Origin: Nageia nagi
Taxonomy: Eukaryota; Pinophyta
Assembly (NCBI GenBank): GCA_050084985.1
Contig: JBITNC010000001.1
Coordinates: 109,616,001 to 109,680,000, forward strand
DNA: 64,000 bases
Reading direction: 5' to 3'
This document shows, one piece after another, positions 23,026 to 34,097 of this stretch. Below the pieces are notes generated by a model. It did not search any database and was not told the DNA's origin. It was given only the letters and a program-made list of their open reading frames with translations. Within the stretch, counting starts at the first letter, position 1; the number at the start of each line of letters is the position of its first letter. The position numbers and the translations under genes are program-made.

Positions 23026-23867
23026 TGTAGACACCTAAAAATGTCCCTCTTTAACTAGTAAATATTAAACTAATAATAACTCTTTATACAAGCCTCAAAC
23101 AAGCTTGAAAACTCCATTATTGGATAGCTCTCATCAAGTACATGCAAAATGAGTGGTCACATGACCCCTTTTTGATAAAATTGACTATTTGGTGGTCATT
23201 TTAATGTTGTTATAAAATTGTTAACCAGTCACCGACGTTCATCTACAAATGCCGACATTTTGAGACAGTCATCGATGTTCGACCTCCAAATGCCAGTGAC
23301 TCTGTAATAGCTGAATAGAAGCCAAAACAGCAAAAGGAAGTTAGAATGCTTCATTCTTCGAAGATGAGGTGGATAGAGGGGGTCAGTTACGACCTACAGT
23401 GGCTATTCACTTCCTCTTACCAGCCTTGAAACATCTCATCCAAAATCTATAAATACTAGCCAATACAAAGCAAAAAGAGAGGAATTGAACCCAATTTTGA
23501 AGGTAATGCTACCAAAATCTTGTGAGCTTATACATTTTATTGTTTTATGCTAGTTTCATTTTAATACTTGTCATACATAGATGCTTTGATGTTATTGTCT
23601 TTTACATGTGTGTAGGATTTATAGGTTGCTCATATCAAGGGAAGAAGCAAGCAACTCAAAAACAATGAAGATTTAATACTCTTTATTTTGGCACATAGCA
23701 TTTGTAAAAGTCCCTTCTAAGGGCAAATTGTAGTTTGAACTAAGATTGAATATCATTTTGCAGTTACAACATGTCTATCTATGTTATATAATTTGAGGTT
23801 CAATGAAGATTAAAGAATAATTTTATTTTATTTTATTCTATATTCCAGCTCAATTTTCATTACAACA
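23026..23867 (+). repeat. 3' LTR of element B
   Basis: It is 842 bases long with TG...CA ends and matches 12444-13288. It is followed by AGAAC (23868-23872), identical to the bases before the 5' LTR. Confidence 0.95.
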
Positions 23868-23872
23868 AGAAC

Positions 23873-23960
23873 ATTAGAAGGTCTACCATGCAAAGTTAAA
23901 GAGAATATATCAGAAGAAGGTCAAGCAAAAAAGCTTTCCAATTGGGAATGTGGAAACCTA
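23873..23960 (+). pseudogene. Integrase C-terminal remnant Z, right half
   Basis: The frame continues from 12443 across element B with a basic stretch ('KLKRIYQKKVKQKSF', one TAG before it) and an 'IGNV' block, as in the end of Tat integrase C-terminal domains where a 'GDLV' block is usual. Coding-like character fades after about 23960. Confidence 0.7.
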
Positions 23961-24150
23961 AAAATTGCACAATAATCTTTCTTAGATGAAGTACATGTAA
24001 TTTTATGTGTTTACTAGCATGTCATGATCATTCCATACCATTAAAAACATATGAGGACTCTCACATGATAATTTGTTTTTTATTTCAACACTTTAATGAT
24101 TTTTAACATTATAGCTTAATTGGCCTACCAATTAGCTAATCGATTAGCTA

Positions 24151-24960
24151 TGTTGATATGTATTTTGGTACACCTAAGGTTTTATAGTAATTGAACTAAA
24201 TACAAATAAATATTGAAGTATGATTTATCTAAGATAATTAACTCAAATAAAACTTACTTGAATAAGGGAAAATAAAACAAGTAGAGTAGTGTAGTAACCT
24301 AATAACAAATTACATTGATGTTAAGATGCAAAATGAGCATATGCACTAAATAGAAAGGAATAAAGTGAAAGATAAATACATGTGTGTCCTTAATTATATC
24401 AAAAGTTGAGGATATGATAGAAAAAATTATTGAAGAATGATGACCTTGCTATGTGAAACCGAAGGCCAACTACAGAAGAAATATCAATGCAGGTGCTAAT
24501 CTCCAAGAGCTTAGCGCATGTGTGAATATCAACATGGGTGCTAATGTTCTAATGAGATAAGATTTACAAAAAGAGTTGATCATACTAGATATGTTAAAAC
24601 TTTGAACCTAGCATATGATTATGAAAATGGATAACAAATATTCATTCGAGTGATAACAATATTCCAATCTCAAGAGGTGACCTTTAGAAACACCCAAGAG
24701 TAGGGTATCGGCTATTGAGATGTAATATTGACATGATTTCCCCAAGTTAGAGATAATTATATTTACATAATCCATTATACCATCATTTTACCCCTTGTAT
24801 GAAGGTGGAATCTATCCCAATGTACTTAACATAAAAATAATAACATAAACATGAGAAATATGTCATAATAAGAATAAAATACAGTTAAATATGATTAAAC
24901 ATGTATGTAAAGTTGTACCTAAGTGGGATCATTTTAAGGGATCACTTTTAAGTATCAACA
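24151..24960 (-). repeat. 3' LTR of element G
   Basis: It is 810 bases with inverted ends TGTTGAT...ATCAACA. It aligns with 61813-62502, sharing for example 'gaataagggaaaataa' and 'tgcaaaatgagcata'. The left flank ends 'ttagcta', so AGCTA may be the target site. The right copy cannot be checked because H interrupts it. Confidence 0.85.
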
Positions 24961-24973
24961 GATGCCCCCTTTA
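24961..24973 (-). promoter_or_regulatory. Polypurine tract of element G
   Basis: On the minus strand 'AAAGGGGGCATC' directly precedes the 3' LTR. The same word with small changes abuts the 3' LTRs of C and H, so these families share tract design. Confidence 0.75.
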
Positions 24974-26400
24974 TTAAGTATAATGAAATTGAATCTTGAA
25001 ATGACATTATGCTTACAAACGAAGTAAATATAAAGAGAAGAAAAATTTAACACTTCCTTGGTTTAGTTGTTCGAATCATAAGGGATTTTATGATGTATAT
25101 TTCCTTAGTTGTGATATATGATCACTTACATGAAGTACAATTAACTAAAGACAAGAATAAAATTTAAAAGTGAGAGGCACACACTTCCAAGTCCATATAT
25201 GATTGTTAACTCAAAAATATATACCAGTGATAATAAGAGTAAACATCATAATATTTCATTGTAAATGATATAGCAATAATGGAGCAAGGATGAAATTAAT
25301 ATAATATACATACATCATAGTGAGAATACTAAACACAAAAATATTGAATACTTCATTCTTATATGCATATATGATAAATCATGATAATGGTGTGTCTACA
25401 TCATCATGGGGTACATACCCCATTCTTAGATGGAATATATCTAATTAGTATTGTATATGTTAACATCATCATGAGGTACATGCCCCATTCCTAGATGTAA
25501 AATATGAATCAAAAATAACTACATGGTGATGGTTATTTGATACCCAACCAACAAAGGTGACTCAAAGACATGGTTGGTTTGAATATGTCCCAACCATATA
25601 TGATATGCTACTTATTTTCATGACATACATGCCCCACTCTTAAATGTGATTTAAAATAAGTGGTTTGAATATTTCTTAATCAAGCATGACTATAGCACCA
25701 ATGATAATATAGCCATTAGAATAATGATTAGTTTAGTCCTAATTACTAGGCTAACCCAAAAAATATGGTTGGTTTAGTCTGAAGAAAATGATAATAAAAT
25801 AGTGATGGTTATTTAGCATCCACCCAACAAGGATATGATGTATCCAACAATTGACAAAATGATATAATTTAATCATGATAATAAATATGAAGCTAAGAGA
25901 GTAGAAAATGATACATGTACTTACCTTTAATGAACTATGTGATTTGATGTAAAAATGCTAGCACAAGTGCTAATATTTGCATAGGTGTAGAAGGTAGCAT
26001 GAGTGCTAAGCCTTGCTTTGATTCTAGACCTAAAATTATGTTATAATTAAGGTATTATTATTTTATAAGATTTGATCTATGTATGGTGTATGATAATAAA
26101 ATAGAACTACCCAAGGCATTGTCTATATAACTAATTGATCCAATATCATTGATTTGTAGATAACATTTAACTTACTCTAATCTCATGTTGGCACATGTCC
26201 TATCTAAACTTAATGTGATCCCTAATCCCTATTATTTTCCTTTTTATCTTAAATATGCTAAGAATAATAATGCAAGTCCTGAGTTGAATGATAAACATTT
26301 TAGCTAGAAGCTAGTGTGGGTGCTAACTTAACAAAATGTTAATGGAGCTAGGATCTTGATTTATGGCCTCTATATTGATGACTAACTAAAGCATGATTCC
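24974..26400 (-). other. 3' untranslated region of element G
   Basis: No coding sequence is recognised. A word like 'catcatggggtacatacccc' followed by 'attcttagatg' recurs near 25406, 25468 and 25620, with 'tggttggtttgaatat' and 'ggttatttgatacccaacc' echoes between 25520 and 25830. This is another Tat-style repeat-rich 3' region. Confidence 0.6.
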
Positions 26401-26789
26401 TAGAACTTATGTGATAAGCTTCTCTTATTCATAAAAGTGATTGATATGCTTTTCATTGGTTGAAATTTTGTCTACTTTTACCATCGATTGTTACTAATTT
26501 GTTTGCATTGTTTGGATATTTCATCTTGAGGATGTAATTACCTATCTAATTTATTTCAAACTTCCCTTTATCTTTCCTTTCAACCTATGATTTGTGATTA
26601 TTCTCCTTGATTACTAGATCACCCACTTGGAAATCTCTTAGTATAATATTCTTTCCATATGATTTCTTGGCTCTTCTTTGATAACCTCTAAGATGTTCTA
26701 AGGAATGAATTCGATTTTCATCTAATCTTTCTAGCTACTTTAATATTGATTTTCACTATTTTTCCCAATAAATGATACCTTCTAGAGAC
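26400..26789 (-). pseudogene. Element G integrase C-terminus, distal to insertion F
   Basis: The minus strand reads a 'LERLDENRIHSLEHL' helix (about 26725-26680), a basic stretch and 'FQVGDLVI' (about 26625), the order seen in Tat integrase C-terminal domains. Stops near 26752 and 26732 break it. The upstream part of the same domain lies at 34098 and beyond, across element F. The frame is continuous when F and one target copy are set aside. Confidence 0.75.
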
Positions 26790-27098
26790 TGAGAGAACCA
26801 AAATGTTCTTCTATATTCATCAAAATGAGTTACATATTTATAGGCTTAAGAAAGCCATTACAAGACAAGATAATAAGTTGAGAATAATATTCTCATGAAC
26901 AACTCACACTATACATATCACCCTTAGATCACTACATGACAAATTACTTGTTATAACAATAAATCACAAGGAATATAGCCTAAATATTTAATCCTAGACT
27001 TTAGAATTTAGGGAAATACTTTAGGGAAAATACTCTTAGTCCTAATTAATTAATCTACTAACTTAGGACTTAGGGATATGTAGGGTATAATTCCAACA
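26790..27098 (-). repeat. 3' LTR of element F
   Basis: It is 309 bases long and matches 33802-34097. The extra 13 bases come from a small duplication near 27005-27030 ('actttagggaaa'). On the minus strand a TATAAATA lies at 26842-26835. Confidence 0.95.
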
Positions 27099-27114
27099 TT
27101 CTCCCCTTTGATGC
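27099..27114 (-). promoter_or_regulatory. Polypurine tract of element F
   Basis: The minus strand reads 'GCATCAAAGGGGAGAA' immediately before the LTR, the usual form for copia elements. Confidence 0.75.
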
Positions 27115-27136
27115 TAAGTAACTCATGTAAGAGTTC

Positions 27137-29314
27137 TTAAGCATCACAAAGTTGGAAGAAACATAACCTTTTTTGTTTCCTCCAATCATACAAAAGAAAA
27201 TCAAAATTTTCAAGAAATAAGTGGTGGCACTCCTTCCACTCTCTAAGTGGGATCTCCTCCATTGTTGATGTTGCTCCTACAATATTGAGTGCTTTTTGGT
27301 AATTTGCTCCCCTTTGAACAAAATTCTTTATGGTCTTCAACAACCATGTTCTTTCTTCTTCATGGTCCTCAAACCATTCTTGTAGTGGCATTCTATCAAT
27401 GCTATAAGTATTGGTTTTCAAGAACCAATCTCTCTCACAATGGTGTTTGAACCATTCTTTCATCTCTCTCTCATTTTTTATATGGTGTTTAAACCATGTT
27501 TGCAAGTAGTCATTTGCTCTTGCATTCATTACATCATAGCATACTCCACATGAGTATGTTCTCATCATTTCACAATAATCATTATACCACACTACTCTCT
27601 CACAAATGTCTACACACACTTTGAGACAATACATGGCCACACATTAGCTAATTACATATGCAACTTTGAGTTGCTCCTCACACAAATTATCACTCCAAAT
27701 ATCACACCTAACTAAGGTTTTACATTCTTCATTTGGATTCAAATGATGCAAGTCTTCAATCTTCATCATTGTCTTCATCACAAGAAGACTATCCTTCAAG
27801 GTTTCTTTAATGAAACCATCTTCATGCCATGTTTCCTCCAAAGTTATTTCAACTTGAGGATTCTTCAACCTATTTTCACAAAAGAAATTATTAGTATAAA
27901 AATATTTTTCACCTCTAATGGTGATCTCCTTTGTGCTTTTTTCTTCTTCACAAAGTACTATCTCACTATTCTTTCTCTCCTCCTTGAGATATACTTTTTC
28001 ATTCACTCTTGGTGAGTGATCTTCTTGCATGAACATGGAGTCTATAGCCTCCATTTCTTCTTCATCAATGACCTCTCTAAGATCATCATCCCATATTGTC
28101 TTCATAAAACAATCATCATGTGCCTCCTCCAGGAAGCATTCCTTATCTTCTTCTCTCTTCTCAACAAGAAGAAGATTCTCACATACACTCTCCTCCTTGA
28201 GAGTTTCTTCTTGGTGATCTTCACATTGGGTGTCTTCACCATCAACTTGAGCAATGGAATCATCATCACATATGATTTGAGCCTTGTCTTCATTCACTCC
28301 ATGTGAGTGGTTTTCAGCCATGAAACACTCCTCCTTGAGTGTGTCATCATCTTGTGCTTTGTCAAAAAAAAAAACTTGCTAATAATGTGTGGTTGGCTCC
28401 TCCTCATTCTCCATCATAAGAATGGGTTCACAATATGCCTCTTCCATGAAGCATTCATCATCATATGGTTGAGATGGTGTCTTCAATGAACACTCTTCAA
28501 ATGTCTCCTCCATGAGACATGCATCATCACAAGGCCAATCTAATTCCTCTCCAAGGAATTCTCCTTCATAGTTTTCATCATATGTGTCTTCAATAGACAT
28601 ATCACCAAGCATGTAAACAACTCTCACAGGTTCACTTTCATCTTCATCACATGGGTCATCTTGATGCCCTCCAAACATGTAAGGTTCCTCTTCACCAATA
28701 AGAGCCTTAATTTCTTCTAGGGTCAAATTAATACCCTCAATTTTTATGCCATAAGACATATCTTCATCCATTTATTTTAGCACACAAAAAATCATATCAC
28801 AAGCCTCTCCACAAGGCTCTTCTTCATCTTCATCTTCAAGAAAGAATTCATCATTCTCATTATATATGCCTTCATAATACATATCTCCAACTATATGAGT
28901 CACACTAACTTTATGAGGTTCTTCACATGAATCTTCATAAGACTCTCCAAAAGGATCTTCAAAGGAATAAGGCTCCTCCTTGCTCATAAAATCTCTATGA
29001 GTGTCCTCATAAGAATCTTTCAATGCTTTACAAGCTATTGTAGCTGATTTACAATTAGCAATGATGGGAAAAACATTGTCTTTCATGGCTTTTCTCAAGT
29101 CCATGAGAGCTAAGCAATTTTTATATTGCTTTTCTTTCTTTTCTCTTTTCTCCTCTCCTTCAAGAGACTTCCAAGATGGAGGTTCATCATACCCATCTTC
29201 TATAATGGTCCAAAGGTCCTTAACCTTGAGCAAGGTCTTCATTATTATGTTCCACCAAACATAATTTTGTCCATCAAACTTGGGTACCTCCAAATCTTCA
29301 AATATGGAATCCAT
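27137..29314 (-). pseudogene. Element F long gag-like polyprotein (copy 3, full length)
   Basis: One frame runs from ATG 29314 to 27137, about 725 codons, broken only by TAA at 28774-28772, TAG at 28381-28379 and TAA at 27646-27644. Residues 1-110 are a copia gag N-terminus of the UBN2/DUF4219 kind ('VPKFDGQNYVWWNIIMKTLL', 'KDLWTIIEDGYDEP', 'NCLALMDLRKAM'). Then come acidic, Cys-containing repeats with 'GDMYYEGIYNEND' or 'GDMSIEDTYDEN' and 'DDECFMEEAY' words. The C-terminal part (27640-27137) is Trp/His-rich, with 'EWFKHHCERDWFLKT' and 'EWFEDHEEERTWLLKT' repeats. It would presumably build or load particles. The acidic and Trp-rich parts match no family I know. The three stops may be mutations, or may separate real products. 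Confidence 0.7.
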
Positions 29315-29974
29315 CTTTGTTTAATTTTTGTCTCAAGAAATTAGAAAACCTTCAGCACCAGTATTTTTGCAAAAATAATCTTTAATTACTTTTTCTCAAT
29401 GTCTTTCACTCTCTGTAAAAAAAATGAGATATTAATAGAGATGAAAATAGATGGCCATTTAACCACCTCCTTCTCAGATTTGGACACATAATGTCTAGTC
29501 ACTTTGGTAGGTTAGCTTCAATAGGCATGATGCTGACTCATATGGGCTACGTTCTCTTGCATCAATCACCATGAAAAACATAGCAAATCACACAAAATAT
29601 ACTACTAATAGTTGTGCACTCGATTGGATGCATGCAGCCTTTCCACAGTGACTCTCAGCTTAGTCTCACACTACCTTCTATGGATGTCTCTCCTCACTAG
29701 CGTAGATCCATGATCCCTTCACACTTTTTATTCAGTAGCATTGACACTTCTTCAGCAAATCTCCCCCTCGCAATAGTTTCTGACTCACAGACTAGTATTT
29801 TAGCAGGTCTTCAATGCTTTGCAAGTAACACTTATAGACATTTTTTCTTCTACGTGGGTGTTTTCTTCCTTGACTTGTCACCTCACTCACCCTCTTTCTC
29901 ACTCGATCTAGGTGATGGGTGTTATGACTGAAATGGTGTGTGGGTTTAGTCTATTCTAGATTCTCTTTCACTCT
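29315..29974 (-). other. Repeated leader between F gag copies 3 and 2
   Basis: This 660-base stretch is a copy of the sequence 5' of the gag ATG in copies 1 and 2, including 'caccagtatttttgcaaaa' and 'ggatgcatgca' words. I see no gene in it. Confidence 0.7.
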
Positions 29975-30681
29975 TCAAAATAGCAAACACTTCACCATGA
30001 AGCATTCATCATCATATGGCTGAAATGGTGTCTTCAATGGACACTCTTCATAACATGCCTCCTTCATGAGACATTTTTTACAATATGCCTTCTCCATTAG
30101 GCATTCTTCATAAGCTTCCTCCATGAAGCATTCTTTATCCACTTTACTCCCTTCCATGAGAGTTTCACAAGCCTCTTCACAAGGCTCTTCTTCATCTTCA
30201 TCTTCAAGAAAGAATTCATCATTCTCATTATATATACTTTCATAAGACATATCTCCAACTATATGAGTCACACTAACTTTATGAGGTTCTTCACATGAAT
30301 CTTCATAAGACTCTCCAAAAGGATCTTCAAAGGAACAAGGCTCCTCCTTTCTCATAAAATCTCTATGAGTGTCCTTATAAGAATCTTTCAATGCTTTCCA
30401 AGCTATTGTAGCTGATTTACAATTAGCAATGATAGGAAAAAATTCTCTTTCATGGCTTTTCTCAAGTCCATGAGAGCTAAGCAATTTTGATATTGCTTTT
30501 CTTTCTTTTCTCTTTTCTCCTCTCCTTCAAGAGACTTCCAAGATGGAGGTTCATCATACCCATATTCTATAATGCTCCAAAGGTCTTTAGCCTTGAGTAA
30601 GGTATTCATTATTATGCTCCACCAAGCATAATTTTGTCCATCAAACTTGGGTACCTCCAAATCTTCAAATATGGAATCCAT
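29975..30681 (-). pseudogene. Element F gag fragment (copy 2, frameshifted)
   Basis: It starts at ATG 30681 with the same 'MDSIFEDLEVPKFDGQNYAW' start as copy 1. After 'MDLRKAMKEN' a one-base loss near 30440 breaks the frame, and the rest is open at 30484-29975 in another frame, ending 'DDECFMVKCLLF'. It matches copy 1 almost base for base otherwise. It lacks the Trp-rich C-terminal part of copy 3, so it is a truncated tandem duplicate rather than a second full gene. Confidence 0.8.
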
Positions 30682-31299
30682 CTTTGTTTAATTTTTGTCT
30701 CAAAAAATTAGAAAACCTTCAACATCAGTATTTTTGCAAAAATAATCTTTAATTACTTTTTCTCAATGTCTTTCACTCTCTATAATCAAAATTAGATATT
30801 AACAAAGATGAAAATAGATGGCCATTTAACCACCTCCTTCTTAGATTTGGACGCACAATCTCTAGTCACTTTGGTAGGTTAGCTTCAATAGGCATGATGC
30901 TAACTCATATGGGCTATGTTCTCTTGCATCAATCACCATGAAAAACATAGTAGATTGCACAAAATATACTACTGGTAGTTTTGCACTCGATTGGATGCAT
31001 GCAACCTTTTCACAGTGACTCTCAGCTTAGTCTCATGCTGCCTTCTATGGATGTCTCTCCTCACTAGTGCAAATCCACAATCCCTTCACACCTTTTATTC
31101 AGTAGCATTGACACTGCTTCACCAAATCTCCCCCTCACAATAGTTTCTAACTTGCAAACTAGTATTTTAGTAGGTCTTCAATGCTTTCCAAGTAGCACTT
31201 ATGAACATTTTTTCTTCTACATGGGTGTTTTTCTTCTACATGGGTGTTATAACTAAAATGGTGCATGGGTTTATTCTATTCTAGATTCTCTTTTAATCT

Positions 31300-32007
31300 T
31301 CAAGATAGGAAACACTTCACCATGAAGCATTCATCATCATATGGCTGAAAAGGTGTCTTCAATGGACACTCTTCATAACATGCCTCCTTCATGAGACATT
31401 TTTTACAATATGCCTTCTCCATTAGGCATTCTTCATAATCTTCCTCCATGAAGCATTCTTTATCCACTTTACTCCCTTTCATGAGAGTTTCACAAGCCTC
31501 TTCACAAGGCTCTTCTTCATCTTCATCTTCAAGAAAGAATTCATCATTCTCATTATATATGCCTTCATAAGACATATCTCCAACTATATGAGTCACACTA
31601 ACTTTATGAGGTTCTTCACATGAATCTTCATAAGACTCTCCAAAAGGATCTTCAAAGGAACAAGGCTCCTCCTTGCTCATAAAATCTCTATGAGCATCCT
31701 CATAAGAATCTTTCAATGCTTTCCAAGCTATTGTAGCTGATTTATAATTAGCAATGATGGGAAAAACATTCTCTTTCATGGCTTTTCTCAAGTCCATGAG
31801 AGCTAAGCAATTTTGATATTGCTTTTCTTTCTTTTCTCTTTTCTCCTCTCCTTTAAGAGACTTCCAAGATGGAGGTTCATCATACCCATCTTCTATAATG
31901 CTCCAAAGGTCCTTAGCCTTGAGCAAGGTCTTCATTATTATGCTCCACCAAGCATAAGTTTGTCCGTCAAACTTGGGTACCTCCAAATCTTCAAATATGG
32001 AATCCAT
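31300..32007 (-). CDS. Element F gag fragment (copy 1, nearest the 5' LTR, open frame)
   Basis: A 235-residue frame with no internal stop. Residues 1-110 form the copia gag N-terminus (FDGQ-x-YAWW, 'KDLWSIIEDGYDEPPSWKS', then 'YQNCLALMDLRKAM'). Residues 115-190 are acidic ('FEDPFGESYEDSCEEP', 'NDEFFLEDEDEEEPCEEAC'). Residues 195-235 are Cys/Lys/Glu repeats ('CFMEEDYEECLMEKAYCKKC'). This is the first gag met by a transcript from the 5' LTR, so it is the copy most likely to be translated. It ends at the point where the tandem unit restarts, so its last residues ('MVKCFLS') differ from copy 3. Confidence 0.75.
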   Translation of the reverse strand: MDSIFEDLEVPKFDGQTYAWWSIIMKTLLKAKDLWSIIEDGYDEPPSWKSLKGEEKREKKEKQYQNCLALMDLRKAMKENVFPIIANYKSATIAWKALKDSYEDAHRDFMSKEEPCSFEDPFGESYEDSCEEPHKVSVTHIVGDMSYEGIYNENDEFFLEDEDEEEPCEEACETLMKGSKVDKECFMEEDYEECLMEKAYCKKCLMKEACYEECPLKTPFQPYDDECFMVKCFLS

Positions 32008-33783
32008 CTTTGTTTAATTTTTGTTTCAAAAAATTAGAAAACCTTCAGCACCAGTATTTTTGCAAAAATAATCTTTAATTACTTTTTCTCAATGTCTTTC
32101 ACTCTCTGTAATCAAAATTAGATATTAACAGAGATGAAAATAGATGGCCATTTAACCACCTCCTTCTCAGATTTGGACACACAATCTCTAGTCACTTTGG
32201 CAGGTTAGCTTCAATAGGCATGATGTTGACTCATATGGGCTACATTCTCTTGCATCAATCACCATGAAAAACATAGTATATCACACAAAATATACTACTG
32301 GCAGTTGTGTACTCGATTGGATGCATGCAGCCTTTTCACAGTGACTCTTAGCTTAGTCTCATGCTGCCTTCTATGGATGTCTCTCCTCACTGGCACAAAT
32401 CCACAATCCCTTCACACCTTTTATTTGATAGCATTAACACTACTTCACCAAATCTCCCCCTCACAATATTTTTTGACTCACAGACTAGTATTTTAGCAGG
32501 TCTTCAATGCTTTGTAAGTAGCACTTACGGACATTTTTTCTTCTACATGGGTGTTTTCTTCCTTCACTTGACACCTCACTCACCCTCTTTCTCACTCAAT
32601 CTAGGCAATGGGTGTTATGACTAAAGACGTCTCTTCAAGGCCATGAATACAATAATAATTGTATATGGTATCCAAATCACACAATGGCTTCTATTAAGCC
32701 TTTACAAATCATCACAATGGTAGATATCTACGCAAAGACTTCTTCTTACTATTGGGTGGACTCCACTCATCGATCAGTAGATCTACAATCTTTCTTTTTA
32801 TGTTGTACCTTTACAACCACTCTTCTAATGGCCTCTCCTCACACATGATTTGCATTTCAATGTGTAGGATCTTACTCAATAAGATGACCTGCTATAAGTG
32901 TTATGATCTCTATTTTGATAATAGGTGTCCTAAGCAAACATGCGTAGATCTTCTCCCTTTCATTGCATGATTCAACTCATCATGCAAGCTTCTCTTCAAC
33001 TTTGTGAGGGATTGCTTTCTTTGCAAAATCTAGGATGGACAGACACCTCCCAATGACCTCTCAAGAATGCAAGCTCATTAAATATGTGGCTTTCTTGGGT
33101 AGTATTAATAGAGCTCTAACAAATAGAAGCAATAGTCTACCCAGATCAATTCACAAATGATGCAAATGGATCTCATGTTTGCAAGAAATCATCTTCCTCC
33201 AAAATACATGTCTCCTCCTTCTTACATATGCACACAACAATTCAATGCATAGTCTTTCAGTGCAACACTCCTTACATGAGCATCATAGTGTGTGACTGTT
33301 CACGTGAGCCTCATAGCAGTGCACATCTCCTCCACATGGATCACCAAACACGTGAAAAACTAGATCGATTCTCCTCTCTCACATCTTAGCTCTTTGTAGG
33401 TCTAGTGATCTTCAGCATAATCATTTACCTCCTAAATGTTCATTCCAGATCACGCAGCCTTCACTAGTAGAATGTATAGCTCCATGTATGCACAACCTTA
33501 TCTACCAGCTTTCCTCTATGCTCAACACAATGCTCCTCTTTTCTACTGTGTGTGGGCTTAGTCTATTCCAGATTCTCTTTTAATCTTCAAAATAACAAAC
33601 ACTTCACCCAACTATCTTTACTTCCATAGAAACAAGAATTTTTCTAGAGGCTTTGGATCTCACACTTGCAAGAATTTGATAAATTCTTTGCAATGCATCC
33701 ACAAGCTCAATAACTCTGATGACAGTCTTTGAGGAGCTTGATAAGATCCTTCAAGACTTCACCCACTCTAACCCAATAATCAA
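32008..33783 (-). other. 5' leader of element F
   Basis: It holds the repeated leader (32008-32620) and a unique part (32620-33540) with no coding-like frame. Short AUGs precede the gag start, so translation from it would need reinitiation or splicing. I see nothing else in it. Confidence 0.5.
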
Positions 33784-33800
33784 CTATGCTCTGATACCAA
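33784..33800 (-). promoter_or_regulatory. Primer binding site of element F (initiator Met tRNA)
   Basis: The minus strand reads 'TTGGTATCAGAGCATAG' one base inside the right LTR. TGGTATCAGAGC is the well-known complement of plant initiator methionine tRNA. Confidence 0.9.
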
Positions 33801-33801
33801 T

Positions 33802-34097
33802 TGAGAGAACCAAAATGTTCTTCTATATTCATCAAAATGAGTTACATATTTATAGGCTTAATAAAGCCATTACAAGACAAGATAATAAGTTGAGAATAAT
33901 ATTCTCATGAACAACTCACACTATACGTATCACCCTTAGATCACTACATGACAAATTACTTGTTATAACAATAAATCACAAGGAATATACCCTAAATATT
34001 TAATCCTAGACTTTAGACTTTAGGGAAAATACTCTTAGTCCTAATTAATTAATCTACTAACTTAGGACTTAGGGATATGTAGGATATAATTCCAACA
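33802..34097 (-). repeat. 5' LTR of element F
   Basis: It is 296 bases long and nearly identical to 26790-27098. A minus-strand TATAAATA lies at 33854-33847 and would drive the element transcript. Confidence 0.95.

Larger units (their letters stand above)
12444..23867 (+). mobile_element. Element B: non-autonomous gag-protease LTR element (Tat-like, TR-GAG type)
   Basis: Two long direct repeats (12444-13288 and 23026-23867) begin TGTAGACACC and end CAACA. The five bases before (12439-12443) and after (23868-23872) are both AGAAC, a perfect target duplication. A primer site follows the first LTR and a purine-rich tract precedes the second. The internal 9.7 kb encodes a gag-like protein and an aspartic protease, followed by about 4.6 kb of non-coding, repeat-rich sequence. 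No RT, RNase H or integrase motif is visible in any frame. The LTRs agree at about 95% by eye, so the insertion is younger than A, C, D and G. Confidence 0.9.
28798..33600 (-). repeat. Tandem triplication of the F leader and gag front half
   Basis: Gag ATGs at 29314, 30681 and 32007 are 1367 and 1326 bases apart. The words around them, the leader and the tail 'attctctttnaatcttcaa' (near 29955, 31285 and 33570) recur in each unit. The rightmost unit also has about 0.95 kb (about 32620-33540) absent from the other two. Copies look about 95% identical by eye. Confidence 0.85.
26790..34097 (-). mobile_element. Element F: non-autonomous copia-like LTR element with gag-only polyprotein
   Basis: Short LTRs (26790-27098 and 33802-34097) have ends TGAGAGAACC and TTCCAACA and differ at only about five bases plus one indel. 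Flanks GAGAC (26785-26789) and AAGAC (34098-34102) form the target duplication with one transition. The minus strand has an initiator-Met-tRNA primer site next to the right LTR and a polypurine tract next to the left. The interior encodes a copia-type gag N-terminus fused to a long acidic protein, with the front part present three times. No protease, integrase or RT motif is visible in any frame. It sits in the integrase of G. The reading frames are well kept, so it is young. Confidence 0.9.

Noticed and set aside
27743-28489. Chain of open plus-strand frames with hydrophobic, membrane-like translations opposite element F
   Set aside because: They are the complement of the Glu/Asp/Lys-rich F polyprotein. 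Such codons read as Phe, Leu and Ser on the other strand, so the hydrophobic look is an artefact.
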